From Rhodococcus pseudokoreensis (GTDB lineage Bacteria; Actinomycetota; Actinomycetes; Mycobacteriales; Mycobacteriaceae): DNA of 64,000 nt. The stretch lies in assembly GCF_017068395.1 (NCBI RefSeq), contig NZ_CP070614.1, positions 310,001-374,000 of the forward strand, in the 5' to 3' direction. Made by a program: the position numbers and the translations under genes. The notes under the pieces were generated by a model that was not told where the DNA came from, did no database searches, and saw only the letters and a list, made by a program, of their open reading frames with translations. Shown in pieces: positions 33,611-46,751 of the stretch (positions are counted from its first letter, which is position 1; every line of letters begins with the position of its first letter).

Positions 33611-34537
33611 AAAGTGTTCTGAAAGTGTCACGCCGCGCGGGTCGACTGCCAGGGGTGTCGTCCGCGTGCGGGGGCGAGTCGTCGGGTCATCAATCCGATC
33701 ATTGCCCATTTGATCATCGCCTCCGAGTGCGCCGGGAGGCGTTCGTAGTCGTGGTCAAGTCGACGGCAACGCACGATCCACGCCAGGGTCCGTTCGATTA
33801 GCCAACGGTGCGGCAGAACACTGAATCCCAGCTTCCCCTTGGGTTTCCGCACGATATCGAGCGTCATCCGGCAATGCTCCGCGACCCACGCGACGAGACG
33901 TCCGGCGTAGCCGCCGTCTGCCCACACCATCGACGGCATCACTGTCTTCGCCCGAGACAACGCCAGGCGCCCGCCGTCGCGGTCTTGCACGCTCGCCGCG
34001 GTCACCAGCACGACCACCAACAGGCCCAGCGAGTCCGTGACCACGTGTCGCTTCCTGCCGTGGACCCGTTTCCCGCCGTCCCATCCGCGGGTTTCCGTGC
34101 CGACCGTGTCGGCGCCCTTGACCGCCTGCGCGTCGACCATCCCCGCCGACGCCATCGGATCCCGGCCGCTACGGTCACGGAGCTTCGCCCGCAGCGCGTC
34201 GTGGATGCGGTCGGTCACCCCGGACTCGTTCCATCGCTGGAAGTACCCGAAAACGGTCTGCCAGGGCGGGAAGTCATGCGGGAGCTGCCGCCACGAGCAA
34301 CCGGTGCGGTTGACGTAGAGGATCGCTTCCACGATCCGCCGACGATCGTGGATCGCCGGGCGACCGCCCGGCAGCGCCGCGGGCACCATCGGTGCGATCA
34401 ACTCCCATTGGGCATCGGTCAGATCGGACGGATACGGCGTCCGCTTGCGACGTTTCCTGCGAGCAACGACGGACCTAATCATGCCGCCACCGGGCCGGTC
34501 CGCCGCGCCCGAATCGAAAACTTTCAAAACACTCTCT
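33609..34537 (-). mobile_element. IS5-family insertion sequence, about 0.93 kb
   Basis: Inverted ends AGAAAGTGTTCTGAAAGT (33609-33626) and, on the opposite strand, AGAGAGTGTTTTGAAAGT (34537-34520) match at 16 of 18 positions and enclose one intact transposase. It sits exactly at the right terminus of the 1.6-kb IS, so one element inserted at the end of the other. Together they form the left flank of the bph region. Confidence 0.7.
33628..34482 (-). CDS. IS5-family transposase, intact
   Basis: 284 residues from the ATG at 34480-34482 (an upstream in-frame start lies outside the terminal repeat). N-terminal DUF4096-like part PYPSDLTDAQWELIAPMVPA. The DDE domain has VDAQAVKGADTVG, WDGGKRVHGRKRHVVTDSLG, MVWADGGYAGRLVAWVAEHC and LIERTLAWIVRCRRLDHDYE, with catalytic D, D and E in the expected order. 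Length and motifs are normal, so the element may still be active. Confidence 0.85.
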   Translation of the reverse strand: MIRSVVARRKRRKRTPYPSDLTDAQWELIAPMVPAALPGGRPAIHDRRRIVEAILYVNRTGCSWRQLPHDFPPWQTVFGYFQRWNESGVTDRIHDALRAKLRDRSGRDPMASAGMVDAQAVKGADTVGTETRGWDGGKRVHGRKRHVVTDSLGLLVVVLVTAASVQDRDGGRLALSRAKTVMPSMVWADGGYAGRLVAWVAEHCRMTLDIVRKPKGKLGFSVLPHRWLIERTLAWIVRCRRLDHDYERLPAHSEAMIKWAMIGLMTRRLAPARGRHPWQSTRAA

Positions 34538-34707
34538 GAGTATCGCGAGAGTCCTAGCCGTTGGTATCGAACCGACCTAATCATGGCCGCGAAGGGGCGT
34601 GCAAGGCTTGTTCGTATCCAGCAGCTGCTCAAGGGAGTCTCCAGAATCGGACTGTTCGGGCGACCATGACTTCGGCGCAGTTGGTGCCTGACAAGCTGCG
34701 GCGCTGA

Positions 34708-34926
34708 TCATGAGTGGGCGCTTCTGACCTCAGGCGCGATCACGACCATATTGGTTGCCGTAAGGAATTCCAGCCGGGTGGGCAGGTCAACAGGCGAGCC
34801 CCCACAGATCGTCAAGAAGCGCAGAGAAGATTGGCCGGAGCTGACGCGATCGGCGAGCTCGCGGCTCATCTCGACGATGTGAACAGCGAAGGACACCATC
34901 GGCAAGGTCACCGACACGGTCGTCAC
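34708..34926 (-). CDS. doubtful small protein
   Basis: 72 residues from a GTG that overlaps the stop of the next frame (GTGA). Contains VSVTLPMVSFAVHIVEMSRE and LRFLTICGGSPVDLPTRLEF. Reasonable protein-like composition, no domain. Listed because the overlap hints at a coupled pair; may be random. Confidence 0.25.
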   Translation of the reverse strand: MTTVSVTLPMVSFAVHIVEMSRELADRVSSGQSSLRFLTICGGSPVDLPTRLEFLTATNMVVIAPEVRSAHS

Positions 34927-35237
34927 CTAGGTCCGCCATCGGGTCCTGTGCAGCGGAGTCGGCGCTCCGGGCGCTCGCCCGCAAGGCACTCGAACGCCGA
35001 CATCGGTACACGCTGGTGGATCTCGCAAACCTGATCCGCCCGACCACGTGGCTGTAGTACGAGCACCCGAACTCGTGTCACAGCACCCCGAATCCGATGT
35101 GCTCGCGGCCCCGCATTCCACGCCATCACCTGCATGCGGTGATCACGGCTGCGCACTGTTTCGGCCAGCTGGCTAATGAGTTCGATGATTCGGCGCCGGG
35201 CATCCTCCAGTTCCGTTGCCAAGCGCTCTTCCTCCAT
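34923..35237 (-). CDS. doubtful small coiled-coil protein
   Basis: The first 30 residues (MEEERLATELEDARRRIIEL, then ISQLAETVRS) have coiled-coil character. The remainder is Arg-rich and looks less genuine. No family. It lies between the IS pair and the bph promoter. Confidence 0.25.
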   Translation of the reverse strand: MEEERLATELEDARRRIIELISQLAETVRSRDHRMQVMAWNAGPRAHRIRGAVTRVRVLVLQPRGRADQVCEIHQRVPMSAFECLAGERPERRLRCTGPDGGPR

Positions 35238-35413
35238 CGACCTTGCGGCGCGGTTTCTGCCCTACATGGTCGAGCTTCCCAGTCCCACAAGCATTCCGAG
35301 GCGTTCATGCGGTCCGCTGACAACTCCTACCGTACGGTCTCGACACCCCCGCCGCGGCAGTGTCCTCGCAGCGGAAACATGGAGCAGGTCCGTCGATCCA
35401 TCGGACCGGCGGG

Positions 35414-35437
35414 TTCCGTAGTTTTCCCGGATGTTCG
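35414..35437 (+). promoter_or_regulatory. bph box 1, upstream of bphAa
   Basis: A 24-bp sequence starting TTCCGTAGTTTTCCC and ending GGATGTTCG. The identical 24 bases recur at 49963-49986 and a 21/24 match at 55256-55279, each upstream of a probable catabolic gene. It contains a short dyad (TCCG...CGGA). The site lies 185 bases upstream of the bphAa ATG. BphT-controlled promoters in Rhodococcus RHA1 are reported to share a 24-bp element; identity with that element is inferred. Confidence 0.75.
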
Positions 35438-35580
35438 CCGATGAGATCTGGATCACTATGGATGCCAGCGAGTGAGCACGGCGAATGGATCGGAAGTTTT
35501 TCCGTCGGGCCGTGGTTCACCGTCGGCGACGTAGCCGAAGGCATTTACGACGCAGACCTGAGTTCCATTGAACGCACTAA

Positions 35581-37005
<1,425 letters not shown>

Positions 37006-37086
37006 CCGCGGCGGGGCGAGCGGACCGCGGTGGAACCATCGCCGGGTCTCCACCTGAACAGAACTCCCGACTGATTAGGAAGAATT

Positions 37087-39213
<2,127 letters not shown>

Positions 39214-39217
<4 letters not shown>

Positions 39218-39492
39218 CAGAGAGCCCTGATCGCGGAGTGATCAGCGGTGCCGCTAGGGCCGATCACTCATCCGCTCCGCCGCGCCACTGGTTCGGCGAC
39301 GATATGCACCAACGGTCGCCTGCTCTGCTGGATCGAGAACATGTCGAAGACTGGGTAGGACGCCAACGCAGGCACCGCGATCGAGTCGCATCTCCCAACC
39401 AGCGGTCAAGTCGGCTCGGGACGCCGGGTGGCCAATCTCCTTCGGCCATCACACACGGCAACAGGAAAGCCATACCCGAGGTCCCTGGGTGA
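39214..39492 (+). CDS. uncertain ORF between bphAd and bphC
   Basis: 92 residues starting [20 protein letters not shown], with its ATG overlapping the bphAd stop. The composition (many Arg, Ser, His and Pro) is not typical of a folded protein, and no domain is recognised. It fills the 325-bp gap in an otherwise compact operon and may be a spacer rather than a gene. Confidence 0.3.
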
Positions 39493-39542
39493 TTCACAGC
39501 CTGCGGCCGACGGCGCAAATCACACTCCAAGAAAGGTAAGAA

Positions 39543-40496
39543 ATGAGCGTTCAGAGACTTGGTTACATGGGCTTCGAGGTTGCGGATGTGCCCGCATGGC
39601 GCGCCTTCATGACGGAAAAACTGGGGGCCATGGAGGCCTCGAGCAGCGAGAATTCGGCGCGGTTCAGGATTGACTCCCGCAGCTGGCGCCTGATGGTCGA
39701 AAAGGGACCGTCGGATGACATCTCGCTCTCGGGCTACGAGGTCGAGAGCGAGGACTCGCTACTCGCGATCAAAAAGCGTCTCGAAGCGCATGGAATCGAG
39801 GTGACAACAGAGAGCGGCGAGTTGGCGGACGATCGCGGTGTCCTCGGACTGATTTCGTGCACGGACACGGCAAACACCCGGGTCGAGATCTACTATGGCG
39901 CGACGGAGCTGTTCGAGAAGCCGTTCATCTCGCCGACCGGGGTCTCGGGCTTCACGACCGGCGACCAGGGGTTCGGCCACTACGTGCTGGCTGTGCCGGA
40001 TATAGATGCTGCCCTGGATTTCTATGTCAAGGGCCTGGGCTTCCATCTCTCCGACATCATCGACTGGAAGCTCAACGATGAACTGACGGTCAAACTCCAC
40101 TTCCTGCACTGCAACGGTCGACACCACACCCTGGCGCTCGCCGGTCTCCCGGGAGCAAAGAAGACTCACCACTTCATGCTCGAGACCAAGCATATGGATG
40201 ACGTGGGCCTTGCCTACGACAAGTTCGATGCGGACGGGACAGTGGTCATGACGCTTGGCCGCCACACCAATGACCACATGCTCTCATTCTACGGCGCGAC
40301 CCCCTCCGGATTTGCCGTCGAATACGGCTGGGGCGCTCGCCAGGTCGAACCAGGCTGGTCCGTCGTGCGCTACGACAAGATCAGCATCTGGGGTCACAAA
40401 TTCGTTGCCGAGCGCGACAGGCAAGTGAGCAGCAACGCAATCGAGGATGAATTGATTGACATCGATGCCACGCTGAGCGCCCCGGCGCAAGCGTAA
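39543..40496 (+). CDS. bphC: 2,3-dihydroxybiphenyl 1,2-dioxygenase (extradiol)
   Basis: 317 residues from ATG 39543 with AAGAAAGG upstream. It is a two-domain type I extradiol dioxygenase of the vicinal-oxygen-chelate family. The Fe(II) ligands in the C-terminal domain are His146 (GFGHYVLAV), His210 (KKTHHFML) and Glu260 (GFAVEYGWG); these positions match the well-known BphC numbering. Nearby His195 and Tyr250 are the usual second-sphere residues. The enzyme opens the catechol ring next to the hydroxyls (meta cleavage). It acts after BphB, although it is encoded before it in the operon. Confidence 0.94.
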   Translation: MSVQRLGYMGFEVADVPAWRAFMTEKLGAMEASSSENSARFRIDSRSWRLMVEKGPSDDISLSGYEVESEDSLLAIKKRLEAHGIEVTTESGELADDRGVLGLISCTDTANTRVEIYYGATELFEKPFISPTGVSGFTTGDQGFGHYVLAVPDIDAALDFYVKGLGFHLSDIIDWKLNDELTVKLHFLHCNGRHHTLALAGLPGAKKTHHFMLETKHMDDVGLAYDKFDADGTVVMTLGRHTNDHMLSFYGATPSGFAVEYGWGARQVEPGWSVVRYDKISIWGHKFVAERDRQVSSNAIEDELIDIDATLSAPAQA

Positions 40497-40533
40497 GACG
40501 AACCGAACTCACAAGACGAAGAAAGGGATTCAG

Positions 40534-41346
40534 ATGGGTTGGCTGGAAGACAACGTCATGATCGTCACCGGCGGAGGGTCGGGCCTAGGCCGGGCGCTGG
40601 TCGAGCGATTCCTGGGAGAAGGAGCCCGGGTGGGTGTCCTGGAGAAGTCGGCGGAGAAGGCTGAGAAGCTTGCCAACGACTTCGGCGAGGATGTCCTCGT
40701 GGTCGAAGGCGACGTGCGCAAGTACGACGACAATGCGCGCGTCGTCCAGGAAACGGTTCGCCAGTTCGGTCGCCTCGACACGTTCGTCGCGAACGCCGCG
40801 ATCTGGGACTTCTCGACGAAGATGGTCGATATCCCGGTGGACCGACTGGACGCCCTCTTCGACGAAATGTTCCACATCAACGTCAAGGGCTACTTGCACG
40901 GTGCACGTGCGGCGGTCGAGGAGCTCGCCGCCACCGGAGGCTCGATCATCTACACCGTGTCGAACGCCGGCTTCTACCCCGGCGGCGGCGGCCCGCTCTA
41001 CACCGCGTCGAAGCACGCGGTAGTCGGGCTGATCAAGGAACTGGCCTTCGAACTCGGCCCCAAGATCCGCGTCAACGGGGTGGCTCCGGGCGCAATGCCC
41101 ACCGATCTGAGAGGACCTGGTTCGCTCGGAATGGGCGAAACCACCATCACCTCAGTGCCGCTCGGCGATCTGGTCAAACAGTGCACCGTGCTGCAGGAGC
41201 TGCCCGAGGCGGCGGACTACACCGGGCACTACGTTCTGCTGGCTTCGAAGGCGAACTCGAGGACGGCAACCGGCGCGATTATCAACTGTGACGGCGGGAT
41301 GGGGGTGCGCGGCTTGGCCGAGACGGCCGGCGGAAACGACCTGTAA
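40534..41346 (+). CDS. bphB: cis-2,3-dihydrodiol dehydrogenase
   Basis: 270 residues. A short-chain dehydrogenase with the NAD-binding TGGGSGLG at 12-19, NAAIWDF and the catalytic Ser143, Tyr156 and Lys160 (YTVSNAGFYPG; LYTASKHA). It oxidises the dioxygenase product to the catechol used by BphC, regenerating NADH. It starts 37 bp after bphC with AAAGGGA upstream. It is the last clear gene of the structural operon. Confidence 0.94.
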   Translation: MGWLEDNVMIVTGGGSGLGRALVERFLGEGARVGVLEKSAEKAEKLANDFGEDVLVVEGDVRKYDDNARVVQETVRQFGRLDTFVANAAIWDFSTKMVDIPVDRLDALFDEMFHINVKGYLHGARAAVEELAATGGSIIYTVSNAGFYPGGGGPLYTASKHAVVGLIKELAFELGPKIRVNGVAPGAMPTDLRGPGSLGMGETTITSVPLGDLVKQCTVLQELPEAADYTGHYVLLASKANSRTATGAIINCDGGMGVRGLAETAGGNDL

Positions 41347-41404
41347 AAAGCAGCCCTCGGAAAGGAAGAAACAACAGCGAACGACACCAGGCCCACTTTC
41401 GGTA

Positions 41405-41792
41405 CCCGACGCCCTCGCCGAAACACTCAACAATGACCACGTTTGGCTGAAGAAGGCCGACAAGATGACCTTCGGGGTGACACATGTGTACACCGGGAAG
41501 CTAACCCTCGTCGTCCGCATGGACTTCGGCAGGGGCGTCATGTCCGACGTCGTCGAACATGCCAACGCGGACGACGCGCCACCCAGCGAATTCGTGCTCA
41601 CCGGTGAACAGCGAGAACTGGCGGCGCATGCTGGTGACAGGCGAGCTCACCGTCAACATCGCGCTGGTCACCAAGCAGATCTCGGTGAAGGGGAAGATGG
41701 GACCCCTGCTGAAGGACATCCCACAGTTCAAGTACATCATCGTCAAGTTGAGCGAGCTCGGGCCCCGCGCATTGGATCAAGAGGCCACTTGA
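41405..41792 (+). pseudogene. SCP2-like sterol-carrier domain protein, broken
   Basis: The first part reads DALAETLNNDHVWLKKADKM, TFGVTHVYTGKLTLVVRMDF. After a one-base shift at about 41618 it becomes WRRMLVTGELTVNIALVTKQ and SVKGKMGPLLKDIPQFKYII. The second block is the end of an SCP2/DUF-type lipid-binding fold. No proper start codon precedes the first part. It lies between bphB and bphS and may once have been cotranscribed with them. It is either a decayed gene or a missing base. Confidence 0.5.
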
Positions 41793-41972
41793 CCTGGCTA
41801 CCTTCCGAAGTCTCGGGTAGGTCCTTCCCGAACCTCCGGGATAGCAGTCGGTGACCACGGTGCCGGGATCCCCTCCGGGCCCACATTGTGGTTACCCAGC
41901 CGCTCATGGCGCGAGTCTGGTTTGTTGGGGAGACTGGACCGTGACAGCGAAGTCGCTGATCTAGGGAACAAC

Positions 41973-44900
41973 ATGGAAATCGACACCGTGAGGGTGCTGC
42001 GGCAGAGTCCGGGCATCACGACGACTCTGGCCCTGTCGGGCGAGACCCGTGAACGTGTGGTTGTCCGGCGGGTGGATCTATCCATGACGTTCCCATGGAG
42101 TTGGCACTGGCTCGAAGGTGAGCTGGAGGCCATGCGCAGGGCGAGGCTGCCACACGTCATCCCCACCCAGATTGCACACAAAGGACCCGACCACGTCGAT
42201 CTCGTCCGCCCATTCATAGCTGGTCTCGACATTCGAGAATGGTCTGCGCAGGAGTCACCCCAATCGCTCGACGTCCAGCTCCAGCTGATGTGCAACCTGT
42301 TCTACGCACTGGCTCGTCTGCACCGAATGGGAATCGCTCACGGCGGGGTGAAGCCAGCGAATATCATGCTCGCGGAGGGCACCAATCAGCTCGTTCTCCT
42401 CGACGCCAGCGTGACGCGGACTCAATTGGCTGCCGTGACCCATCCCGTCGAGGGGCCGGAAGGTCGATATCTGCTTCCGGAAAGTCCCGGACTCGCACAC
42501 CCGGCGGCGGGCTTCACGGCCGACATCTTCGCAGCGGGGTGGGTACTCCTCGAGTCGACCGCGGAGGGAAATCGGACGGCCAGCGCGTTGCGTAGGGCGA
42601 ACCCTCGTATCGGTACCCACGCAGAGCTGTCACACCTGGTCGATATCGTCGGCCTCCCGGCTACGCTGCGCCCGATATTTCTCAAGCTGCTGAGCCCACG
42701 GGCAGCGATCCGCTACGAAAGCGCCGACGAGGTGCTCGCAGCGCTCGAGGCGGTGGTCGCGACCGGCGGTGGGGAGAGCGCTCTCGCGTCTGCTGTCGCG
42801 CCGCCCCGGCAGTGCGGATCGCTCGCCTACGTGGAGCCGCCGTTGGTAGGCAGGCATGACGAACTCGCCACCCTCACCGCATGTGCCGACGGCGCGAGCC
42901 GATCGTCCGGCGCGGTCACATGCCTGAGCGGTGAGTCAGGAGTCGGCAAGAGCCGCCTGCTCGACGCCGTCGCCACGCACGCCTCGACGGCCGGGGTGAC
43001 CGTGATGCGTGCCGGCGCGTTCGACCACGCGGCGGCCCGTCCCCTCGGCCTGTTCGCCGGCCCTTTCCGCGACGTGGTCGCCTACTTGACCGCGCACCCG
43101 CGCGAGGCCGAGCGGGTGCGCGGAGAAATGGGTGAGCTGCTCCCGGCAGCACTCGAACAGATACCGGAGCTGACCGCTGCCTTCGGCGATCCACCCGCGG
43201 CGAAGAACTCCGACAGCGGATTCGGCGATCACGCGGTAGCCGCCGCCCCGACTGCCGTCGCTCGACTTCTTCGCTCCGTCTTCACCAAGGAACAACCTGG
43301 ACTGATCGTGGTCGACGACTGTCAGTGGGCCGACGATCTCAGCTGGCAGGTGCTCGCCAAACTAGCTTCGACGATAGCGATGGAGGAAACGCGATCCCAG
43401 TCGAACGTGTCGTTGATATGTTCGTGCCGAACGGAAGCTGTTGCGCAAGTGAGGGCCTGGGAAATCAGTGATATCGAGTTTCTCGACCTTCAGCCGTTGT
43501 CCGCAGCCGATACGGAGGAATTGATCCGGTCGATCGGTGACCGTATCCCCGACGAGATCATCCCCTATGTCACGAAGTACTCCAAAGGCAATCCGCTCGA
43601 AACCATGCTGGTTTTCCAGGCGCTCGTCGACTCGTCGGCGTTGACGCGCGAGTCGGGTCGATGGGTGATGGACGAGAATGGGATGGCGTCACTCCCGCTG
43701 CCGTCGCAATCCCGCGATTCCGACGCCGCGTCGGGGAGGGACAGTGTGCTCGTCTCGTCACGGCTGAGTCTATTGTCGCCGGACACACAGCAGGCGATAC
43801 GTCAGGGCGCGGTGCTGGGACGCCGGTTCTCGTCCAGGCTTCTGTACGCGGCACTGGCGGCGAGCCCCACGGACGTCGATCAGCTCCTCCTGGAGGCAAC
43901 CCAGCACGGAATCGTGCGCGGCATCGCGGACGGCGGCCACGCCGAGTTCGAATTCACGCACGATCGGCTCCGCGAAGCCGTGCTGAGAACCTTGACCGAC
44001 GACGCCCGGCGCGAGCTGCATCTGCGCGCCGCACAGGCACTCGAAGGCGTCCCTGCGGTTCGGGCCGACTACGACATCGCGTATCACTTCGACCGCTCCG
44101 GCCGAGCCGCATCTGCAGTGCCGTACGCCCTACGTGCGGGCGAGGCGGGACTGAGGCACAATGCGCTCGACGTCGCGGAAGGCAACTTCAAGATCGCTGA
44201 AACGGGACTGGCCCTGTGCGAGTCGGCCGACGACACCGCGAGATTCCGTGTTCACGAAGGACTCGGCACAGTCCACATGCTCCTTGGGAACTACGATCTG
44301 GCCGCGAAGGAACTGGCGTGGGCATACGAGCTGACCCGTGCGCGCTCGGGACTCGACTCTTCACGGGTTGCCACTCTGCTCGGCGAACTCGCGTTCAAGA
44401 CAGGCCGATTCGATGATGCCGCGGAGTGGATGCGACAGAGCATGCACGACATCGGGCTTCGCTTGCCCCGGAGTTCCATACTCGCCGCCGTATTCGCGGT
44501 CGGCGAGGTGGGTCTGCTTACCCTTGGTTGGCTCTCTCGCCGAATCCGGCCGGGCCGAGCCGGAACAGAGCGTGACCGCCTGGCCGCCCGCATCCACAAC
44601 CGGCTGCTATACGAATGGTGGTTCGTCAGGTCACCGATCTGGCTGGTATTGGCCATCCTCCGTGGCGTGCGTTTCGCGAATGCCGCAGGAAGCACGCGTG
44701 AGCGGGCACAGGCATACTCCACCGCTGCCGTGATTTCCGGTGTAGCCCCCGTCCTTGCGCCGCTGGCGTTGCGCCTCGCCGACCGCTCGCTGCGACTGCG
44801 CCAGACGGCGGGCGAAGGCTGGGGCATCGCCCAGTCGCACCATTTCCGGGGATTCGTTCTCTACGCTGCCAACCGGTACGACGAGGCGATCGCGGCGTTC

Positions 44901-46751
44901 GACACCGCAATCGCCGCCTTCGACACTGTCGGGGATCGTTGGGAACAGGTAGCCGCGATGTGGCAAAAGGCGCTGTGTCTGGCTCGACAAGGGAAACTTC
45001 ACGATGCGGGAGTGCTTGCGCGTGACACCTACTGGGAGGGCAAGCGCAGAGGCGATCGGATCGGCGCGGGGACCGCCCTCGCGATCTGGGTCTGGTGCCT
45101 GCCGGGTGAGGTGAGCATGGAGACGATCTCTCGTGAACTGCGGCAGACGAATTCGGGCGACCGCCACACGATGGCGATGTTGCATGCGGCGCGGGCCTGG
45201 CGACTTTTCCACGCGGAGCAGGACGTGCAGGCTGTGGACGCGTTTCGGCAGGCAGACGAGCTGATCCGCGGTTCGGGCATCAGGAATCATTTCCTCGCAC
45301 CGATCCTGACCGCGCACCTGCAGGTCCTTCGCCTCTCGCACGACGCCGCACCTGCCTGGTGGACGGAGGAACGCCGGCTCCAGGCCACGGCCGCACGACG
45401 GCAGCTCACTCGTGCCCGGTGGTCGGCCATCGTCTTCTGGGGCGAGCGGCCCGCGGTTCTGCGGGAATGGGCGTTGATGTCGTTTTCGCGGGGACACAAG
45501 TGGCGCGGCCGCATGATCTTGGCCGCAGCATCTCGCAGCGCATTCCGATACTCGGCGCAAGGCGAACTCGCCGCATGCGCTCTGGTCGCTACACTGGTGG
45601 GGCTCACACCCCGACGAGGGCCGCTCAGCGCGCTGGCGCCGGTGACCGAACTGTGCCGACCGCTGGGTATCCGGGTGGATCGCGGGATCGTCGAGTCGGC
45701 GCACTCGCGAGACGCCCTCGTCGGCAGGGGCTCAGCCCGGCACCAGGCCCTGCTCGACGCTGTGAGCAGCATCGTCGCCTCCGAAGACATCGACGAGGTT
45801 CTCGACAAGCTCCGAGACGCAACTTTCGCGACGACCACCGCGCGCCGAGTCGAGATCTCGCGCCATACACCGGTGAGCGTCGATGCGATCAGAGTTCCGA
45901 ACGCGTCTCCAGCGTCGATGCTCGGGGATTCGGGGGCGGCCGGTGAGGCCCGCGAAATGAAGTTGACGGAGCGCATCATCAAGCCGGTCGTCGGGAACGA
46001 TGTCACCGAAACCGCGGTCGTCGCGGCCTTTCCCCTCGGTGAGAGCGAGCACCACGGGCCGACCATGGAGGTGCTGGCCGCGCTGGCGGGCGCCGTCATC
46101 GAGCGGGAGGGCCTTCGGCGAGCGTCCATGGAACGGATAGTGGAAGTGCAGGAGGCCGAGCGCGGGAGAATCGCACGTGATCTGCACGACGAGTTCGGCC
46201 ACCTCTTCGCGGGCGTGATGGACGGACTCAGTGCTCTACAGAACTCCGAAGACGCCACCACACGCCAGACTGCGACCGATGTCCGCACGATCGTCCGACA
46301 AGGGATACAGGTGGCCCGGACTGTCGCGTGGTCATTGCGGCCCTCGGGGCTCGACGATCTAGGGCTCACCGGCTGCATCGAGCAGTACGTGGAAGATTGC
46401 CGGCAGATGTACCCGATCCGGATCGAACTCACCGCAACGGGACAGCCGATATCCGTTCCGCCGGCGGTCACGACCGCAGTCTTTCGTATCGTGCAGGAAG
46501 CACTGACCAATATCGGCCGACACAGTCGCGCCGGGGAGGCGAGTGTCATGATCGTGTCCTCGGCAGACACCCTGCGGGCCGTGGTCGAGGACAACGGGAC
46601 CGGATTCGACCTCGACCTGGTCGGACAGCGCAGGTCGCTGGGATTGATCGGAATGCGGGAACGGGCCCGGCTGGTAGGCGGACGGATGTCCGTCGAGTCC
46701 CGACCAGGACAAGGTACGACGATAATGGTGGAGGTGCCGATCAGACGATGA
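41973..46751 (+). CDS. bphS: BphS-type sensor histidine kinase with pseudokinase and ATPase domains
   Basis: 1592 residues from ATG 41973 with AGGGA before it. Domains in order: (1) a Ser/Thr kinase-like fold, residues about 20-270, in which HRD is replaced by HGG (AHGGVKPANIML), so the catalytic Asp is lost; (2) an AAA/STAND ATPase with Walker A GESGVGKS at 320-327 and Walker B IVVDDCQWADD; (3) a long TPR-like helical region; (4) a GAF-like segment near 1260-1380; (5) a HisKA_3 dimerisation domain with phospho-acceptor His1405 (ARDLHDEFGH) and a HATPase_c (EALTNIGRHSRAG; VVEDNGTGFD). This is the known layout of Rhodococcus BphS/AkbS aromatic sensors. Its stop overlaps bphT (ATGA). It probably senses the aromatic inducer and phosphorylates BphT. 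Confidence 0.92.
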   Translation: MEIDTVRVLRQSPGITTTLALSGETRERVVVRRVDLSMTFPWSWHWLEGELEAMRRARLPHVIPTQIAHKGPDHVDLVRPFIAGLDIREWSAQESPQSLDVQLQLMCNLFYALARLHRMGIAHGGVKPANIMLAEGTNQLVLLDASVTRTQLAAVTHPVEGPEGRYLLPESPGLAHPAAGFTADIFAAGWVLLESTAEGNRTASALRRANPRIGTHAELSHLVDIVGLPATLRPIFLKLLSPRAAIRYESADEVLAALEAVVATGGGESALASAVAPPRQCGSLAYVEPPLVGRHDELATLTACADGASRSSGAVTCLSGESGVGKSRLLDAVATHASTAGVTVMRAGAFDHAAARPLGLFAGPFRDVVAYLTAHPREAERVRGEMGELLPAALEQIPELTAAFGDPPAAKNSDSGFGDHAVAAAPTAVARLLRSVFTKEQPGLIVVDDCQWADDLSWQVLAKLASTIAMEETRSQSNVSLICSCRTEAVAQVRAWEISDIEFLDLQPLSAADTEELIRSIGDRIPDEIIPYVTKYSKGNPLETMLVFQALVDSSALTRESGRWVMDENGMASLPLPSQSRDSDAASGRDSVLVSSRLSLLSPDTQQAIRQGAVLGRRFSSRLLYAALAASPTDVDQLLLEATQHGIVRGIADGGHAEFEFTHDRLREAVLRTLTDDARRELHLRAAQALEGVPAVRADYDIAYHFDRSGRAASAVPYALRAGEAGLRHNALDVAEGNFKIAETGLALCESADDTARFRVHEGLGTVHMLLGNYDLAAKELAWAYELTRARSGLDSSRVATLLGELAFKTGRFDDAAEWMRQSMHDIGLRLPRSSILAAVFAVGEVGLLTLGWLSRRIRPGRAGTERDRLAARIHNRLLYEWWFVRSPIWLVLAILRGVRFANAAGSTRERAQAYSTAAVISGVAPVLAPLALRLADRSLRLRQTAGEGWGIAQSHHFRGFVLYAANRYDEAIAAFDTAIAAFDTVGDRWEQVAAMWQKALCLARQGKLHDAGVLARDTYWEGKRRGDRIGAGTALAIWVWCLPGEVSMETISRELRQTNSGDRHTMAMLHAARAWRLFHAEQDVQAVDAFRQADELIRGSGIRNHFLAPILTAHLQVLRLSHDAAPAWWTEERRLQATAARRQLTRARWSAIVFWGERPAVLREWALMSFSRGHKWRGRMILAAASRSAFRYSAQGELAACALVATLVGLTPRRGPLSALAPVTELCRPLGIRVDRGIVESAHSRDALVGRGSARHQALLDAVSSIVASEDIDEVLDKLRDATFATTTARRVEISRHTPVSVDAIRVPNASPASMLGDSGAAGEAREMKLTERIIKPVVGNDVTETAVVAAFPLGESEHHGPTMEVLAALAGAVIEREGLRRASMERIVEVQEAERGRIARDLHDEFGHLFAGVMDGLSALQNSEDATTRQTATDVRTIVRQGIQVARTVAWSLRPSGLDDLGLTGCIEQYVEDCRQMYPIRIELTATGQPISVPPAVTTAVFRIVQEALTNIGRHSRAGEASVMIVSSADTLRAVVEDNGTGFDLDLVGQRRSLGLIGMRERARLVGGRMSVESRPGQGTTIMVEVPIRR

